Shown one piece after another: positions 1 to 5,994 of a DNA stretch of 6,022 nt. The notes beneath the pieces are model-generated. The model worked only from the letters and a program-made list of their open reading frames with translations. It was not told the origin of the DNA and did not search any database. The number at the start of each line of letters is the position of its first letter. The stretch's first letter is position 1. This stretch comes from Candidatus Peribacterales bacterium. GTDB taxonomy: Bacteria > Patescibacteriota > Gracilibacteria > Peribacterales > Peribacteraceae. The DNA is taken from the NCBI GenBank assembly GCA_020059985.1, contig JAGVCI010000046.1, positions 1 to 6,022 on the forward strand, written 5' to 3'. The translations under genes were made by a program, and so were the position numbers.

Positions 1-878
1 CCTGGCTGCTTCGTTATGCTTAATAAAACACCCCGTTCTCCGTTGATGCTTGCATCCCCCCGTGGAGCGACCTGCGATGCCTTGCGAATTTGGGCTACAT
101 CCCGCAGGTAAACGAGTGTTCCTTCATGTTCAGCGATAACTGTGCTGCCAAGAACATCCAGATCGGCACTGCGGCCAATAATGCGAATCGGGTACTCCAG
201 TGTATCAGTGGAGATGAAGCCGCCGCTCTTGTTTTCTACAATCGCCTGAAGTATTTCTTCTAACTCCGTGATTGTCATCTGCAGGTTCGCGAGTTTCACT
301 GGGTCGACTTTGATTTGATATTCCTGAATCTCCCCACCGAGGATCGTCACTGACGCGACTCCAGGGACTGTGAGCAGCTTCGGACGCACCGTCCAGTCAG
401 CCAATGTCCGTAGTTCCTGAAGATCAGGGTCTTCGGCTTTGCTGGAAAGACCGATCAATTGTATTTCTCCCATGATGGAGGAGATGGGTCCGAGCTTTGA
501 ATCCACTCCTTCGGGGAACGCAATCGCCTGCAGCTTCTCGCTCACGATCTGACGGGCGAGGTAGATGTCCTTTCCCCAGTCAAATTCGACGAAGACGAGC
601 GATAAACCGGCTGAGGAAATGGAACGCACTCTCTCCACGTCAGGAGCGCCGTTCATCACGGACTCGATGGGAAACGTTACGAGTGTTTCCACTTCTTCCG
701 TGGCGAGTCCCTCTGCTTCCGAGAAGATGGTGACTGTTGGACGGTTCAGGTCGGGAAGGATATCCACAGGGGAGGTCAACGTGACGTACGTGCCATAGAA
801 GAGCAGTCCTGATGCCGCAACCAGCACAAGGATGCGGTTGGTCAGTACCCAGCGAACGATGCGATCAAAGAGATTCAT
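1..878 (-). CDS. Heavy-metal-type RND efflux pump inner-membrane subunit (CzcA/CusA-like), N-terminal part
   Basis: The reading frame is open from an ATG at 878-876 to the left edge, giving 292 residues of a protein that is normally about 1,000-1,050. The N-terminus matches the RND plan: a first membrane helix at about residues 12-33, then porter-domain sequence with SPVDILPDLNRP (36-47), EGLATEEVE (56-64), VTFPIE (67-72), VRSISSAGLS (84-93) and DIYLARQIVSEKLQ (104-117). These are hallmarks of the heavy-metal efflux branch (CzcA/CusA) as opposed to drug pumps. LGPISSIMGEI (129-139) fits too. The family exports metal ions by proton antiport, with an adaptor partner. The adaptor gene lies 13 bp upstream, so the two are surely co-transcribed. 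The leader TACCCCCTCACCT has no Shine-Dalgarno site. The transmembrane charge relay and any Met relay lie outside the window, so the metal cannot be assigned. Confidence 0.95.
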   Translation of the reverse strand, partial: MNLFDRIVRWVLTNRILVLVAASGLLFYGTYVTLTSPVDILPDLNRPTVTIFSEAEGLATEEVETLVTFPIESVMNGAPDVERVRSISSAGLSLVFVEFDWGKDIYLARQIVSEKLQAIAFPEGVDSKLGPISSIMGEIQLIGLSSKAEDPDLQELRTLADWTVRPKLLTVPGVASVTILGGEIQEYQIKVDPVKLANLQMTITELEEILQAIVENKSGGFISTDTLEYPIRIIGRSADLDVLGSTVIAEHEGTLVYLRDVAQIRKASQVAPRGDASINGERGVLLSITKQP

Positions 879-891
879 AGGTGAGGGGGTA

Positions 892-2709
892 TCAGAGCTG
901 CTTGGTATCAATCTCCAGCCCAGCTGAAAGCTCAACGGGAGACTTCACCACGATCCAGTCTTTTGCGGTGATGCCCGACTTTACGTAAGCGTATCCGCCA
1001 TTGATGAACATGACTTCGACCTTCTTTGCTTCAGCCGTCACATCAGAGCTGACAATCCAAACGGTGTTGGAATCCTTGCTGAGTTGCAGCGCGGCTTCGG
1101 GAACAACAAGCAGTGAAGGATCTTGTGTGACGGGGATCTGCACACGAATGGTCATCTGTGCCAAAACACGATCAGCATTCTCTTGGGTGGGTATGTCTGC
1201 TTCCACTTGTATCGTCCTTGAATCGGGATCGACGGACTGTGCAATGCGCTTAATGACGGCAGTGAATTTCTCGGAAGGGGCTGACGTTGGCGAGAAAGTG
1301 ACAGTAGTGCCAACTTTTACAAATGGTAAATCCGCTTCGGAAATATTGAAACGGATGTATTTCCTGCTGTCATCAATCAAATTGAAGACGGGCTTCTCGA
1401 GCGTGACGCTCTCACCCGCGTTCACATAGCGCTTGGTAATGACACCGGAAAAAGGAGCAATGACGGTGCGGCCAGCGCCCATCTGCTGCTGGAGACGCAC
1501 GATGTCTGCGGCAATGATTTCCGTGTCGAGATCGGCATTCTTCCGTCCACCTTGGATCTCGACGATTTTCTGCTGTGTCGTCGCTTGGAGCTTCGTGCGT
1601 TCTGGAGCGAGTTGCCCGATTTGGCTGTCGGTTGTTGCGAGAATCCTCAGCTTCTCGGCTTCCAAGCTCTTCACGTCGCTATCCGCTTCTGTGAGGTCTG
1701 TGGTGATTTCAAGCAAGTGATCCGTCACCTCCCCAACCTCTTTGCGAATACGGTCTACATCTTCGGCGTGAAATGCGGGTGATTCAGAGATGCTCAAGGA
1801 AATCTGACGTGCTTTCTGTCCGATATCTGTAGCCTCTGCGATGAGTGTCAGAGAGTCCGTCGCTCCTGCCTTCACCTTTCTTTCAAACTCAATGATCATG
1901 TACTCGAACTTCTGTCGGTCCATGCCGCTCGGCATGACAATTTCATTTCGGCGATAGTAGTTAAATGGAGAGTTATTAAAATAGTTCGAGATCCCATCGG
2001 AGCGCGTGAAGAGCACTTCGTTGAGACTATCGAGCAAGTCGTAAGCAGCGCTGTTGACGGCACTGAGACGCTGTTCCTTGACCTTCTGTAATCCTGCAAT
2101 CTCAGCATCAATCTTTTGTAGCTCTGCATCCTGCTCCTTTTGCAGCGATGTCGCCTGCACATCGAGCTTCTGGAATTCCGATTCACGTTCCTGTTCCGCA
2201 GCTTTGATATGGGAATCCACCGAGATCGTTGCACGCCTCTTGGCAATCTCGAGTTCTTTCTGCTTAAAGCCAATCTCGGCAGCGAGCTGCTGCTGGCTTT
2301 GATCGGCTCGCAATGTCGCAAGGACTTGTCCCTGCCGTACGCGGCTGCCAAGGTTTACTGACAGAGACTGGATAACCCCATCTTGCGAAGGGTAGAGATC
2401 CGCTTGTTGCTGAGCGAAGACCTGTCCTGCCGCTTCAATCGTCACTTGTACCTTATCGGCGCTCTTTGGCTGTTCGACGGTGACAATGGGGAAATCAGAA
2501 GTCTTGCCGGTCACCTCTGAGCCTTCATGACCCCCCTCGTGTCCGGCACTTGCATTGGCATTGCCTTGGGCAATAATAAAAGTAATGAAGATGCCAGTGA
2601 TGCCGAATACAGCTACAGCAGAGGCTGTTTTGAGGTTAAGAAAACGAAGAGCGGGAGGACGTTTCTCCCAAGCTTGCCTCAGGAGGGAAAGAAAAGATTC
2701 TATGGTCAT
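892..2709 (-). CDS. RND efflux periplasmic adaptor (membrane fusion protein) with long helical insertion
   Basis: This 605-residue adaptor would link the RND pump encoded just downstream to the outside of the cell. One N-terminal membrane anchor is seen at about 28-47, without a lipobox Cys, followed by a His-bearing linker HEGGHEG (57-63). The first half of the biotinyl-lipoyl domain is at about 105-133 (YPSQDGVIQSLSVNLGSRV), and the second half at 414-446 (TVIAPFSGVITKRYVNAGE). The beta-barrel follows at about 448-528 (DDSRKYIRFNISEADLPFV; SVDPDSRTIQVEADI), then a membrane-proximal domain (LLVVPEAALQL, 533-543). The roughly 280 residues between the lipoyl halves are far longer than the short hairpin usual in AcrA/CusB-type adaptors. 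They hold heptad-like coiled coils (about 136-215 and 340-412) around a non-coiled-coil middle rich in Asn, Tyr and Phe. The gene starts 21 bp after the upstream lipoprotein stop. Its leader is pyrimidine-rich (TTTCTTTCCTCCACTTACC). Confidence 0.93.
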   Translation of the reverse strand: MTIESFLSLLRQAWEKRPPALRFLNLKTASAVAVFGITGIFITFIIAQGNANASAGHEGGHEGSEVTGKTSDFPIVTVEQPKSADKVQVTIEAAGQVFAQQQADLYPSQDGVIQSLSVNLGSRVRQGQVLATLRADQSQQQLAAEIGFKQKELEIAKRRATISVDSHIKAAEQERESEFQKLDVQATSLQKEQDAELQKIDAEIAGLQKVKEQRLSAVNSAAYDLLDSLNEVLFTRSDGISNYFNNSPFNYYRRNEIVMPSGMDRQKFEYMIIEFERKVKAGATDSLTLIAEATDIGQKARQISLSISESPAFHAEDVDRIRKEVGEVTDHLLEITTDLTEADSDVKSLEAEKLRILATTDSQIGQLAPERTKLQATTQQKIVEIQGGRKNADLDTEIIAADIVRLQQQMGAGRTVIAPFSGVITKRYVNAGESVTLEKPVFNLIDDSRKYIRFNISEADLPFVKVGTTVTFSPTSAPSEKFTAVIKRIAQSVDPDSRTIQVEADIPTQENADRVLAQMTIRVQIPVTQDPSLLVVPEAALQLSKDSNTVWIVSSDVTAEAKKVEVMFINGGYAYVKSGITAKDWIVVKSPVELSAGLEIDTKQL

Positions 2710-2730
2710 GGTAAGTGGAGGAAAGAAATA

Positions 2731-3096
2731 TTAATCGCGGTGAGGCGGCCTGTTGCTGTCGTCGTGGGATGAGGAATGACCGTGTGCGGGTTCGTTTGGA
2801 TCATCGACATGATCAGCAGGTGCAGTATCAGAATCATCATGAGGCTGGACGTTCGTTTCTCCGTCATGATGATCGCTGTCTGTTGATGAGGCTTGGCTAT
2901 CGTCATGCGGCTTCACATCCGTTTCTCCCTCGTGATGGTCATCGGACGATGCTGCGTCTCCTGTGCTTGTAGAGGAAACAGCCGCAGCGGTTGGCTCTGT
3001 ATCGTCTTTTTCTTGCGTCGTGGCGCTTGTGCCAGCACAACCGGCAAGAGCGACTACCAGAAGGAGAGGGATGAAATGTTTCAGAGAAATCTTCAT
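2731..3096 (-). CDS. His/Asp-rich repeat lipoprotein, putative surface metal binder
   Basis: A 121-residue lipoprotein. Residues 1-19 form a textbook type II signal peptide, with lipobox LAGC and lipidation at Cys20, which also fixes the start. The mature part is low-complexity, very acidic and His-rich, with no predicted fold. It contains two near-identical 15-residue units, DHHEGETDVKPHDDS (53-67) and DHHDGETNVQPHDDS (75-89), 22 residues apart, then a His-rich tail (HGHSSSHDD, 105-113). Clustered His with Asp/Glu suggests binding of divalent or soft metals outside the membrane; this is inferred from composition, not homology. It is the first gene of the operon with the adaptor and RND pump, suggesting a metal buffer or chaperone for the pump. 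It begins about 20 bp beyond the intrinsic terminator of the upstream gene, with a T/C-rich leader. I do not recognise a named family. Confidence 0.85.
   Translation of the reverse strand: MKISLKHFIPLLLVVALAGCAGTSATTQEKDDTEPTAAAVSSTSTGDAASSDDHHEGETDVKPHDDSQASSTDSDHHDGETNVQPHDDSDTAPADHVDDPNEPAHGHSSSHDDSNRPPHRD
2830..2940 (-). repeat. Imperfect 66-bp-period direct repeat coding for His/Asp units
   Basis: Two 45-bp copies, at 2896-2940 and 2830-2874, encode the DHHxGETxVxPHDDS units of the lipoprotein. They are offset by 66 bp and share the core CGTTTCTCC on the plus strand. The copies differ at several silent and conservative positions, so the duplication is old or under selection for protein sequence, not a fresh slippage event. 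Confidence 0.85.
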
Positions 3097-3116
3097 AAAA
3101 GAAAATGAAAAGAATT

Positions 3117-3168
3117 AAAAAAATATACGCAGCATAAGCAACACCATGCGGTGCGCTTATGAACGTAT
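3117..3168 (-). terminator. Intrinsic terminator after the small exported-protein gene
   Basis: Read on the minus strand, a long interrupted hairpin is formed by ATACG / CGTAT (outer 5 bp), CATAAGC / GCTTATG (7 bp) and CACC / GGTG (4 bp), closed by a GCAT loop. Small internal loops separate the three helices. A run of seven T follows one base after the outer stem (3123-3117). It begins 10 bp after the stop codon at 3179. It would end transcripts of the upstream gene just before the lipoprotein-adaptor-RND operon, or act there as a partial terminator. Confidence 0.85.
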
Positions 3169-3178
3169 CGAAGATGTT

Positions 3179-3571
3179 TTAGACCCTCATCGAGACTGTC
3201 GCCGCAAACAATGAGGCATGCTCAAAAAGAGGTGCATCTCTTCCTTTGAAGGTGCGAGGTACCTCTGTTTGGAAATAAACGATTTTGGTGATGAGGCTAG
3301 GCGTAACTCCTATTGCGTCAGTAGTGGAAGTTCGCTGACCACAGGGTGTTGAAATAGCCACTTGAGATGAAGTTTCGTAACAACTCTCTCCGTCTGAACC
3401 GGCACTGAATGTGTCGATAGTGTCGCTCACGTCAGTATTGTCAGCATGCGCCACCAGATGGTCGGAAGCCTGAACATCACTTCGCCCTTGGGTATGCAAA
3501 AAATCGCCCAAGACGACTCCGAATGTAAGGGAGAGAGTGAGAAATCCTGCGATCAGACGAAAGTAGCGCAT
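3179..3571 (-). CDS. Small exported or membrane-anchored protein of unknown function
   Basis: I do not recognise a family. The best start is the ATG at 3571-3569, giving 130 residues. A hydrophobic stretch at 4-22 (FRLIAGFLTLSLTFGVVLG) would be a signal peptide or single anchor, with no lipobox. The frame stays open further upstream (an ATG at 3691), but that extension would put about 40 non-signal residues in front of the signal and run through the promoter at 3581-3608. The mature part is polar, rich in Ser, Thr and Asp, with two Cys (64 and 77) that could form a disulfide, and a more ordered C-terminal segment (about 92-130). It ends just before a strong terminator and so looks monocistronic. 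Its place between metal-efflux operons suggests a related accessory role, but nothing in the sequence shows one. Confidence 0.6.
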   Translation of the reverse strand: MRYFRLIAGFLTLSLTFGVVLGDFLHTQGRSDVQASDHLVAHADNTDVSDTIDTFSAGSDGESCYETSSQVAISTPCGQRTSTTDAIGVTPSLITKIVYFQTEVPRTFKGRDAPLFEHASLFAATVSMRV

Positions 3572-3580
3572 TGGCGACTT

Positions 3581-3608
3581 ATTGTACAAAGATATTTTTG
3601 TTTTGCAA
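3581..3608 (-). promoter_or_regulatory. Sigma-70-like promoter giving a leaderless or near-leaderless transcript
   Basis: On the minus strand a -35 element TTGCAA (3608-3603, 4 of 6 consensus) lies 16 bp before a -10 element TACAAT (3586-3581, 5 of 6). Only 9 bp separate the -10 from the ATG at 3571. The predicted transcription start, about 7 bases past the -10, therefore falls within a few bases of the start codon. Confidence 0.6.
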
Positions 3609-3673
3609 TAGCTTAAAAGGCATGATTCTCCAGCTACAATTTCCATTGCACAGAAGACCCCTACTGCGAAATA

Positions 3674-3728
3674 GGCTCCACTGGAAGCCAAAAAGGTGCT
3701 ATACTGTTTCTGTATGAAATGATTTCAT
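3674..3728 (+). promoter_or_regulatory. Extended -10 promoter with two flanking dyads (candidate operators)
   Basis: An extended -10, TGCTATACT (3697-3705), drives the rightward gene; the -35 region is weak, which is common with this promoter type. A near-perfect dyad GGCTCCACTGGAAGCC (3674-3689, one unpaired A) covers the -35 region. A perfect dyad ATGAAAT-G-ATTTCAT (3714-3728) overlaps the expected start of transcription and the first ATG. This arrangement is typical of a repressor-controlled promoter, but neither dyad matches a metal-regulator box I can name. Confidence 0.55.
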
Positions 3729-4281
3729 GCCCCTGACACACACCCTTCACTGCGGACACATTATGCAGTTGCCACTCCTCAATCTGCTGCGCGACAAACG
3801 ATATCTTGCGATTGCCTTCTCCGTTGGAGCGGTCATCTTCTCCTTCGAATATTATTTGATGGCCACACTGCCCGGTGCCAAGAATTTTCAATGTGTGATC
3901 GGTGGATTCCTGACGCCTCTCAATATCACGTTCAGCCTCAGCTCCAGCCTTCTTATGGGTCTCATGGTCACCGGCATTGTCTCTGTGGTTTCCAGAAAAC
4001 GAGGAAGTGCGGCAGCGGCCACATCTCTCGGCGGCATCAGTGCTGCAATTGGCATCCTCACAACGTTCTGCACACTCTGTACATTACCGGTTCTCACACT
4101 CTTTGGGCTCTCTCTCGGCTTGGAGATCTTCACGACCTACAATCTTGCATTCAAAGTAATGAGTATGGCTTTCCTCTTCGTCGGGCTATATTTCCTCAAC
4201 ATGCAAATGAGCAGGCAATGCCGCATATGTATTGTTCCTTCGACAGCAAAACGGCTTGGAGGGTCAGTTCAAACAACGTGA
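3727..4281 (+). CDS. Small multi-pass membrane protein with two CxxC motifs
   Basis: A 184-residue integral membrane protein of unrecognised family, the only rightward gene here. Hydrophobic segments lie at about 27-46, 67-88, 103-119, 120-136 and 140-159. A CTLC motif (Cys115-Cys118) followed by Pro121 lies at the turn between the third and fourth segments (TTFCTLCTLPVLTLFG). A second pair, CRIC (165-168), sits in the tail just after the last segment; Cys9 and Cys56 are further candidates. A membrane-embedded CxxC-Pro recalls metal or thiol handling in small transport proteins such as MerT-like permeases, but that is analogy and not shown homology. The start could instead be the ATG at 3763 (residue 13), which would leave the 3714-3728 dyad wholly untranslated. 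It converges on the CDF gene with only 18 bp between the stops. Confidence 0.75.
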   Translation: MPLTHTLHCGHIMQLPLLNLLRDKRYLAIAFSVGAVIFSFEYYLMATLPGAKNFQCVIGGFLTPLNITFSLSSSLLMGLMVTGIVSVVSRKRGSAAAATSLGGISAAIGILTTFCTLCTLPVLTLFGLSLGLEIFTTYNLAFKVMSMAFLFVGLYFLNMQMSRQCRICIVPSTAKRLGGSVQTT

Positions 4282-4299
4282 AATTGTCCTCTGCACGGA

Positions 4300-5220
4300 C
4301 TATTGTGTTTTGCAAAATCGCTGAAGTGTCTGCTCCGCGTAGACCGGCTGGATCGTGGCGTGCTGAATACCAAATTCCTTGCGGCAGAGTTCTTCTATCT
4401 TATTTATGATCCTGTCACAGTCGCATACGTCCTCGATTTTCACGGTGACCTTGCACGTCAGATGATGCTCGGTCGGACTCTGACTCCAGACGTGGATATC
4501 TCCGACAGAGGTGACACCTTTTACCGTTCTGACCGCCTTCTCGAATTTCTCGTACTCGAATCCTTCGGGAGCAGACTGCAAGAAGTATCCCATCCCTTCG
4601 CGGAAAATGCCCCAGCCTGTCCGAGCCATGAAGAACGTGATGAGGAGTGCGGCAGCCACATCGAAGTACACGTATCCAAAATAATAGGAGAGGAAACCGC
4701 TTATCACGACTGCAGTAGAACCGATGACATCGTATTTAAGGCACTCGTATGTCCCTTTCGCGTTGAGACTGCAGCAAGCATCTGCTTTGAGGCCAAAGGC
4801 TGAAACAAAGTTCACTACAATCGCAATGCCACCGATGATCATCACGGGAATCCCCGCAATTGGTTCTGGATCAATCAAGAGCTTCAGTGCTTGGAGCAAG
4901 GCCATCAGAGCCGTTACAAGCAGCAGACACCCCTTCACGAACCCTGCGAAGGCATCCATGCGCTTGTAGCCAAAGGTACGCCGCTCGTCGGGTGCCTGCC
5001 TCGTTTTTCGTTCGCTGTAGATGCTCAGGACGAGTGCTGCCGTGTCATCCACGTTCATGAAACCATCTGCTAGAAGCGCACTGCTATTCAGGATGATGCC
5101 TGCTGTCATTTCTACAATCGCGAGGCCGCCATTGAGAATAAGTGCAGTGATGAAGTTCTTCTCTAATTTAGAAGAAGATGCGGGGGTGCAGCAGCCGTCA
5201 GTGCAGGTCGTTGTAGCCAT
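4300..5220 (-). CDS. Cation diffusion facilitator (CDF) metal exporter with Met/Cys at the transport site
   Basis: A 306-residue CDF transporter of usual length, which exchanges a cytoplasmic metal ion for protons. Six membrane helices (about 22-44, 48-68, 92-113, 123-144, 162-181 and 185-203) are followed by a ferredoxin-like cytoplasmic domain (about 220-293: DIHVWSQSPTEHHLTCKV, ending QHATIQPVY). Helix 2 contains NSSALLADGFMNVDD. Ungapped alignment from memory to ZitB (ADAGHMLTD) puts Met55 in place of the binding His and keeps Asp59. In helix 5, LNAKGTYECLKYDVIGS against LNMRGAYLHVLGDALGS puts Cys160 in place of His and keeps Asp164. Extra Cys occur at 6, 10 and 11, at 149-150, and at 256, 266 and 268 in the tail. 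These suggest a thiophilic metal (inference). The start lies 6 bp after the lipoprotein stop, so the two form an operon. The leader ends TCTCCT, with no Shine-Dalgarno site. Confidence 0.94.
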   Translation of the reverse strand: MATTTCTDGCCTPASSSKLEKNFITALILNGGLAIVEMTAGIILNSSALLADGFMNVDDTAALVLSIYSERKTRQAPDERRTFGYKRMDAFAGFVKGCLLLVTALMALLQALKLLIDPEPIAGIPVMIIGGIAIVVNFVSAFGLKADACCSLNAKGTYECLKYDVIGSTAVVISGFLSYYFGYVYFDVAAALLITFFMARTGWGIFREGMGYFLQSAPEGFEYEKFEKAVRTVKGVTSVGDIHVWSQSPTEHHLTCKVTVKIEDVCDCDRIINKIEELCRKEFGIQHATIQPVYAEQTLQRFCKTQ

Positions 5221-5226
5221 AGGAGA

Positions 5227-5994
5227 TTAGGATTGCCAATCGAAGTCTACCGTGATGACCTCACCCTTGATCTGAAATTGCGTGAAGGCGCGATAAAACG
5301 AATCGGGCGGCAATGTCGTCGTAAATACAGGATCTTCACCCTCTTCCGATGCGTGAGCATGGATGAAATCACCCGTTGGTGAAATCAATACGCTATGTCC
5401 TCGTGCGCCAAGGTACTGTTCTACCTGTACCGGTTGACTATTAGCATCGGTAATCTTGTAGGTGAACGAAACATCGTTTCCCATTTTCGCAGTTTCCAAC
5501 TCAATGCGATACCCATCGACAGTCTTCACTGTTTCAGAGTTCTTCGCGATGCCATACGTGCCGAGGTCGCCAAGAAATTCCTTATCGAATTGGATGGTGT
5601 AGGTTTTCTCATCCGTATCGACGAAATCCGCGTATCGCCAGTATGTGCCTCCGGCGGGAGCAGTGAAGGAAACACGCCAGACACCGTCTGTATCACGCTC
5701 GGGATGCAAGTGTTGGAAGTGTTGCAGATCATCGCGCACGACGATGAGGTGCATTTCTTTCGTGTGACTGACGCCATAGTCGGCAAAAGTCTCATTGCCT
5801 TCCCGAACACTAAAGGCGATCTCGTTATCGGTGCTTTGGTCACGAACCATCAGATTCGCGGAACCTGCTGTTACGTCTTGCTGATGACCGCCGCTCTCAC
5901 TCGCATTCCCTCCGTGCTGGGCGGTTGGTGTCGTGGGAGCGCAGGCCGAAAGGAGCAGCGAGCCAGTGATGAGTATGGGAACGATGTACTTCAT
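5227..5994 (-). CDS. Secreted lipoprotein with two His-motif domains, putative metal binder
   Basis: A 255-residue lipoprotein. Residues 1-17 are a signal peptide with lipobox LSAC (Cys18), which fixes the start. A linker with His27 and His37 follows. The mature part seems to be two related beta-rich modules. The first holds KEMHLIVVRDDLQHFQHLHPE (79-99; His82, 92, 95 and 97) and PAGGTYWRYADFVDTDE (113-129). The second starts near 160 and holds YLGARGHSVLISPTGDFIHAHA (194-215; His200, 212 and 214). From memory, proteins with HLIVV...HFQHLHP and GHxVxI...FIHxH motifs occur beside heavy-metal ATPases and cupredoxin-type proteins and are usually left as hypothetical. A role in metal binding at the cell surface is inferred from the clustered His and from the CDF gene 6 bp downstream. 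The leader is almost purely pyrimidine. Confidence 0.85.
   Translation of the reverse strand: MKYIVPILITGSLLLSACAPTTPTAQHGGNASESGGHQQDVTAGSANLMVRDQSTDNEIAFSVREGNETFADYGVSHTKEMHLIVVRDDLQHFQHLHPERDTDGVWRVSFTAPAGGTYWRYADFVDTDEKTYTIQFDKEFLGDLGTYGIAKNSETVKTVDGYRIELETAKMGNDVSFTYKITDANSQPVQVEQYLGARGHSVLISPTGDFIHAHASEEGEDPVFTTTLPPDSFYRAFTQFQIKGEVITVDFDWQS

Noticed and set aside
1001..1429. Long plus-strand open frame opposite the adaptor gene.
   Set aside because: It is antisense to a well-supported adaptor, its product has no recognisable domain, and its composition mirrors the adaptor codons.
3604..3650. TGCAAT / ATTGCA inverted repeat in the divergent intergenic region.
   Set aside because: Six-base arms 35 bases apart in AT-rich DNA are weak, and one arm is already explained by the -35 element.
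3572..3691. A longer N-terminus for the small exported protein, starting at 3691.
   Set aside because: It would place a weakly hydrophobic, Cys-bearing stretch before a clear signal segment and would be translated through a good promoter at 3581-3608.
4277..4298. CGTG / CACG inverted repeat between the convergent stops as a shared terminator.
   Set aside because: The stem is only 4 bp with a long loop and no T-run on either side.
4307..4316. Ten-base palindrome TTTTGCAAAA near the convergent gene ends.
   Set aside because: It lies inside the last codons of the CDF gene, is AT-rich with no loop or following T-run, and can arise by chance.
4303..4803. 166-codon plus-strand open frame opposite the CDF gene.
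   Set aside because: It lies entirely within the CDF gene on the opposite strand and its translation shows no domain; the CDF frame is certain.
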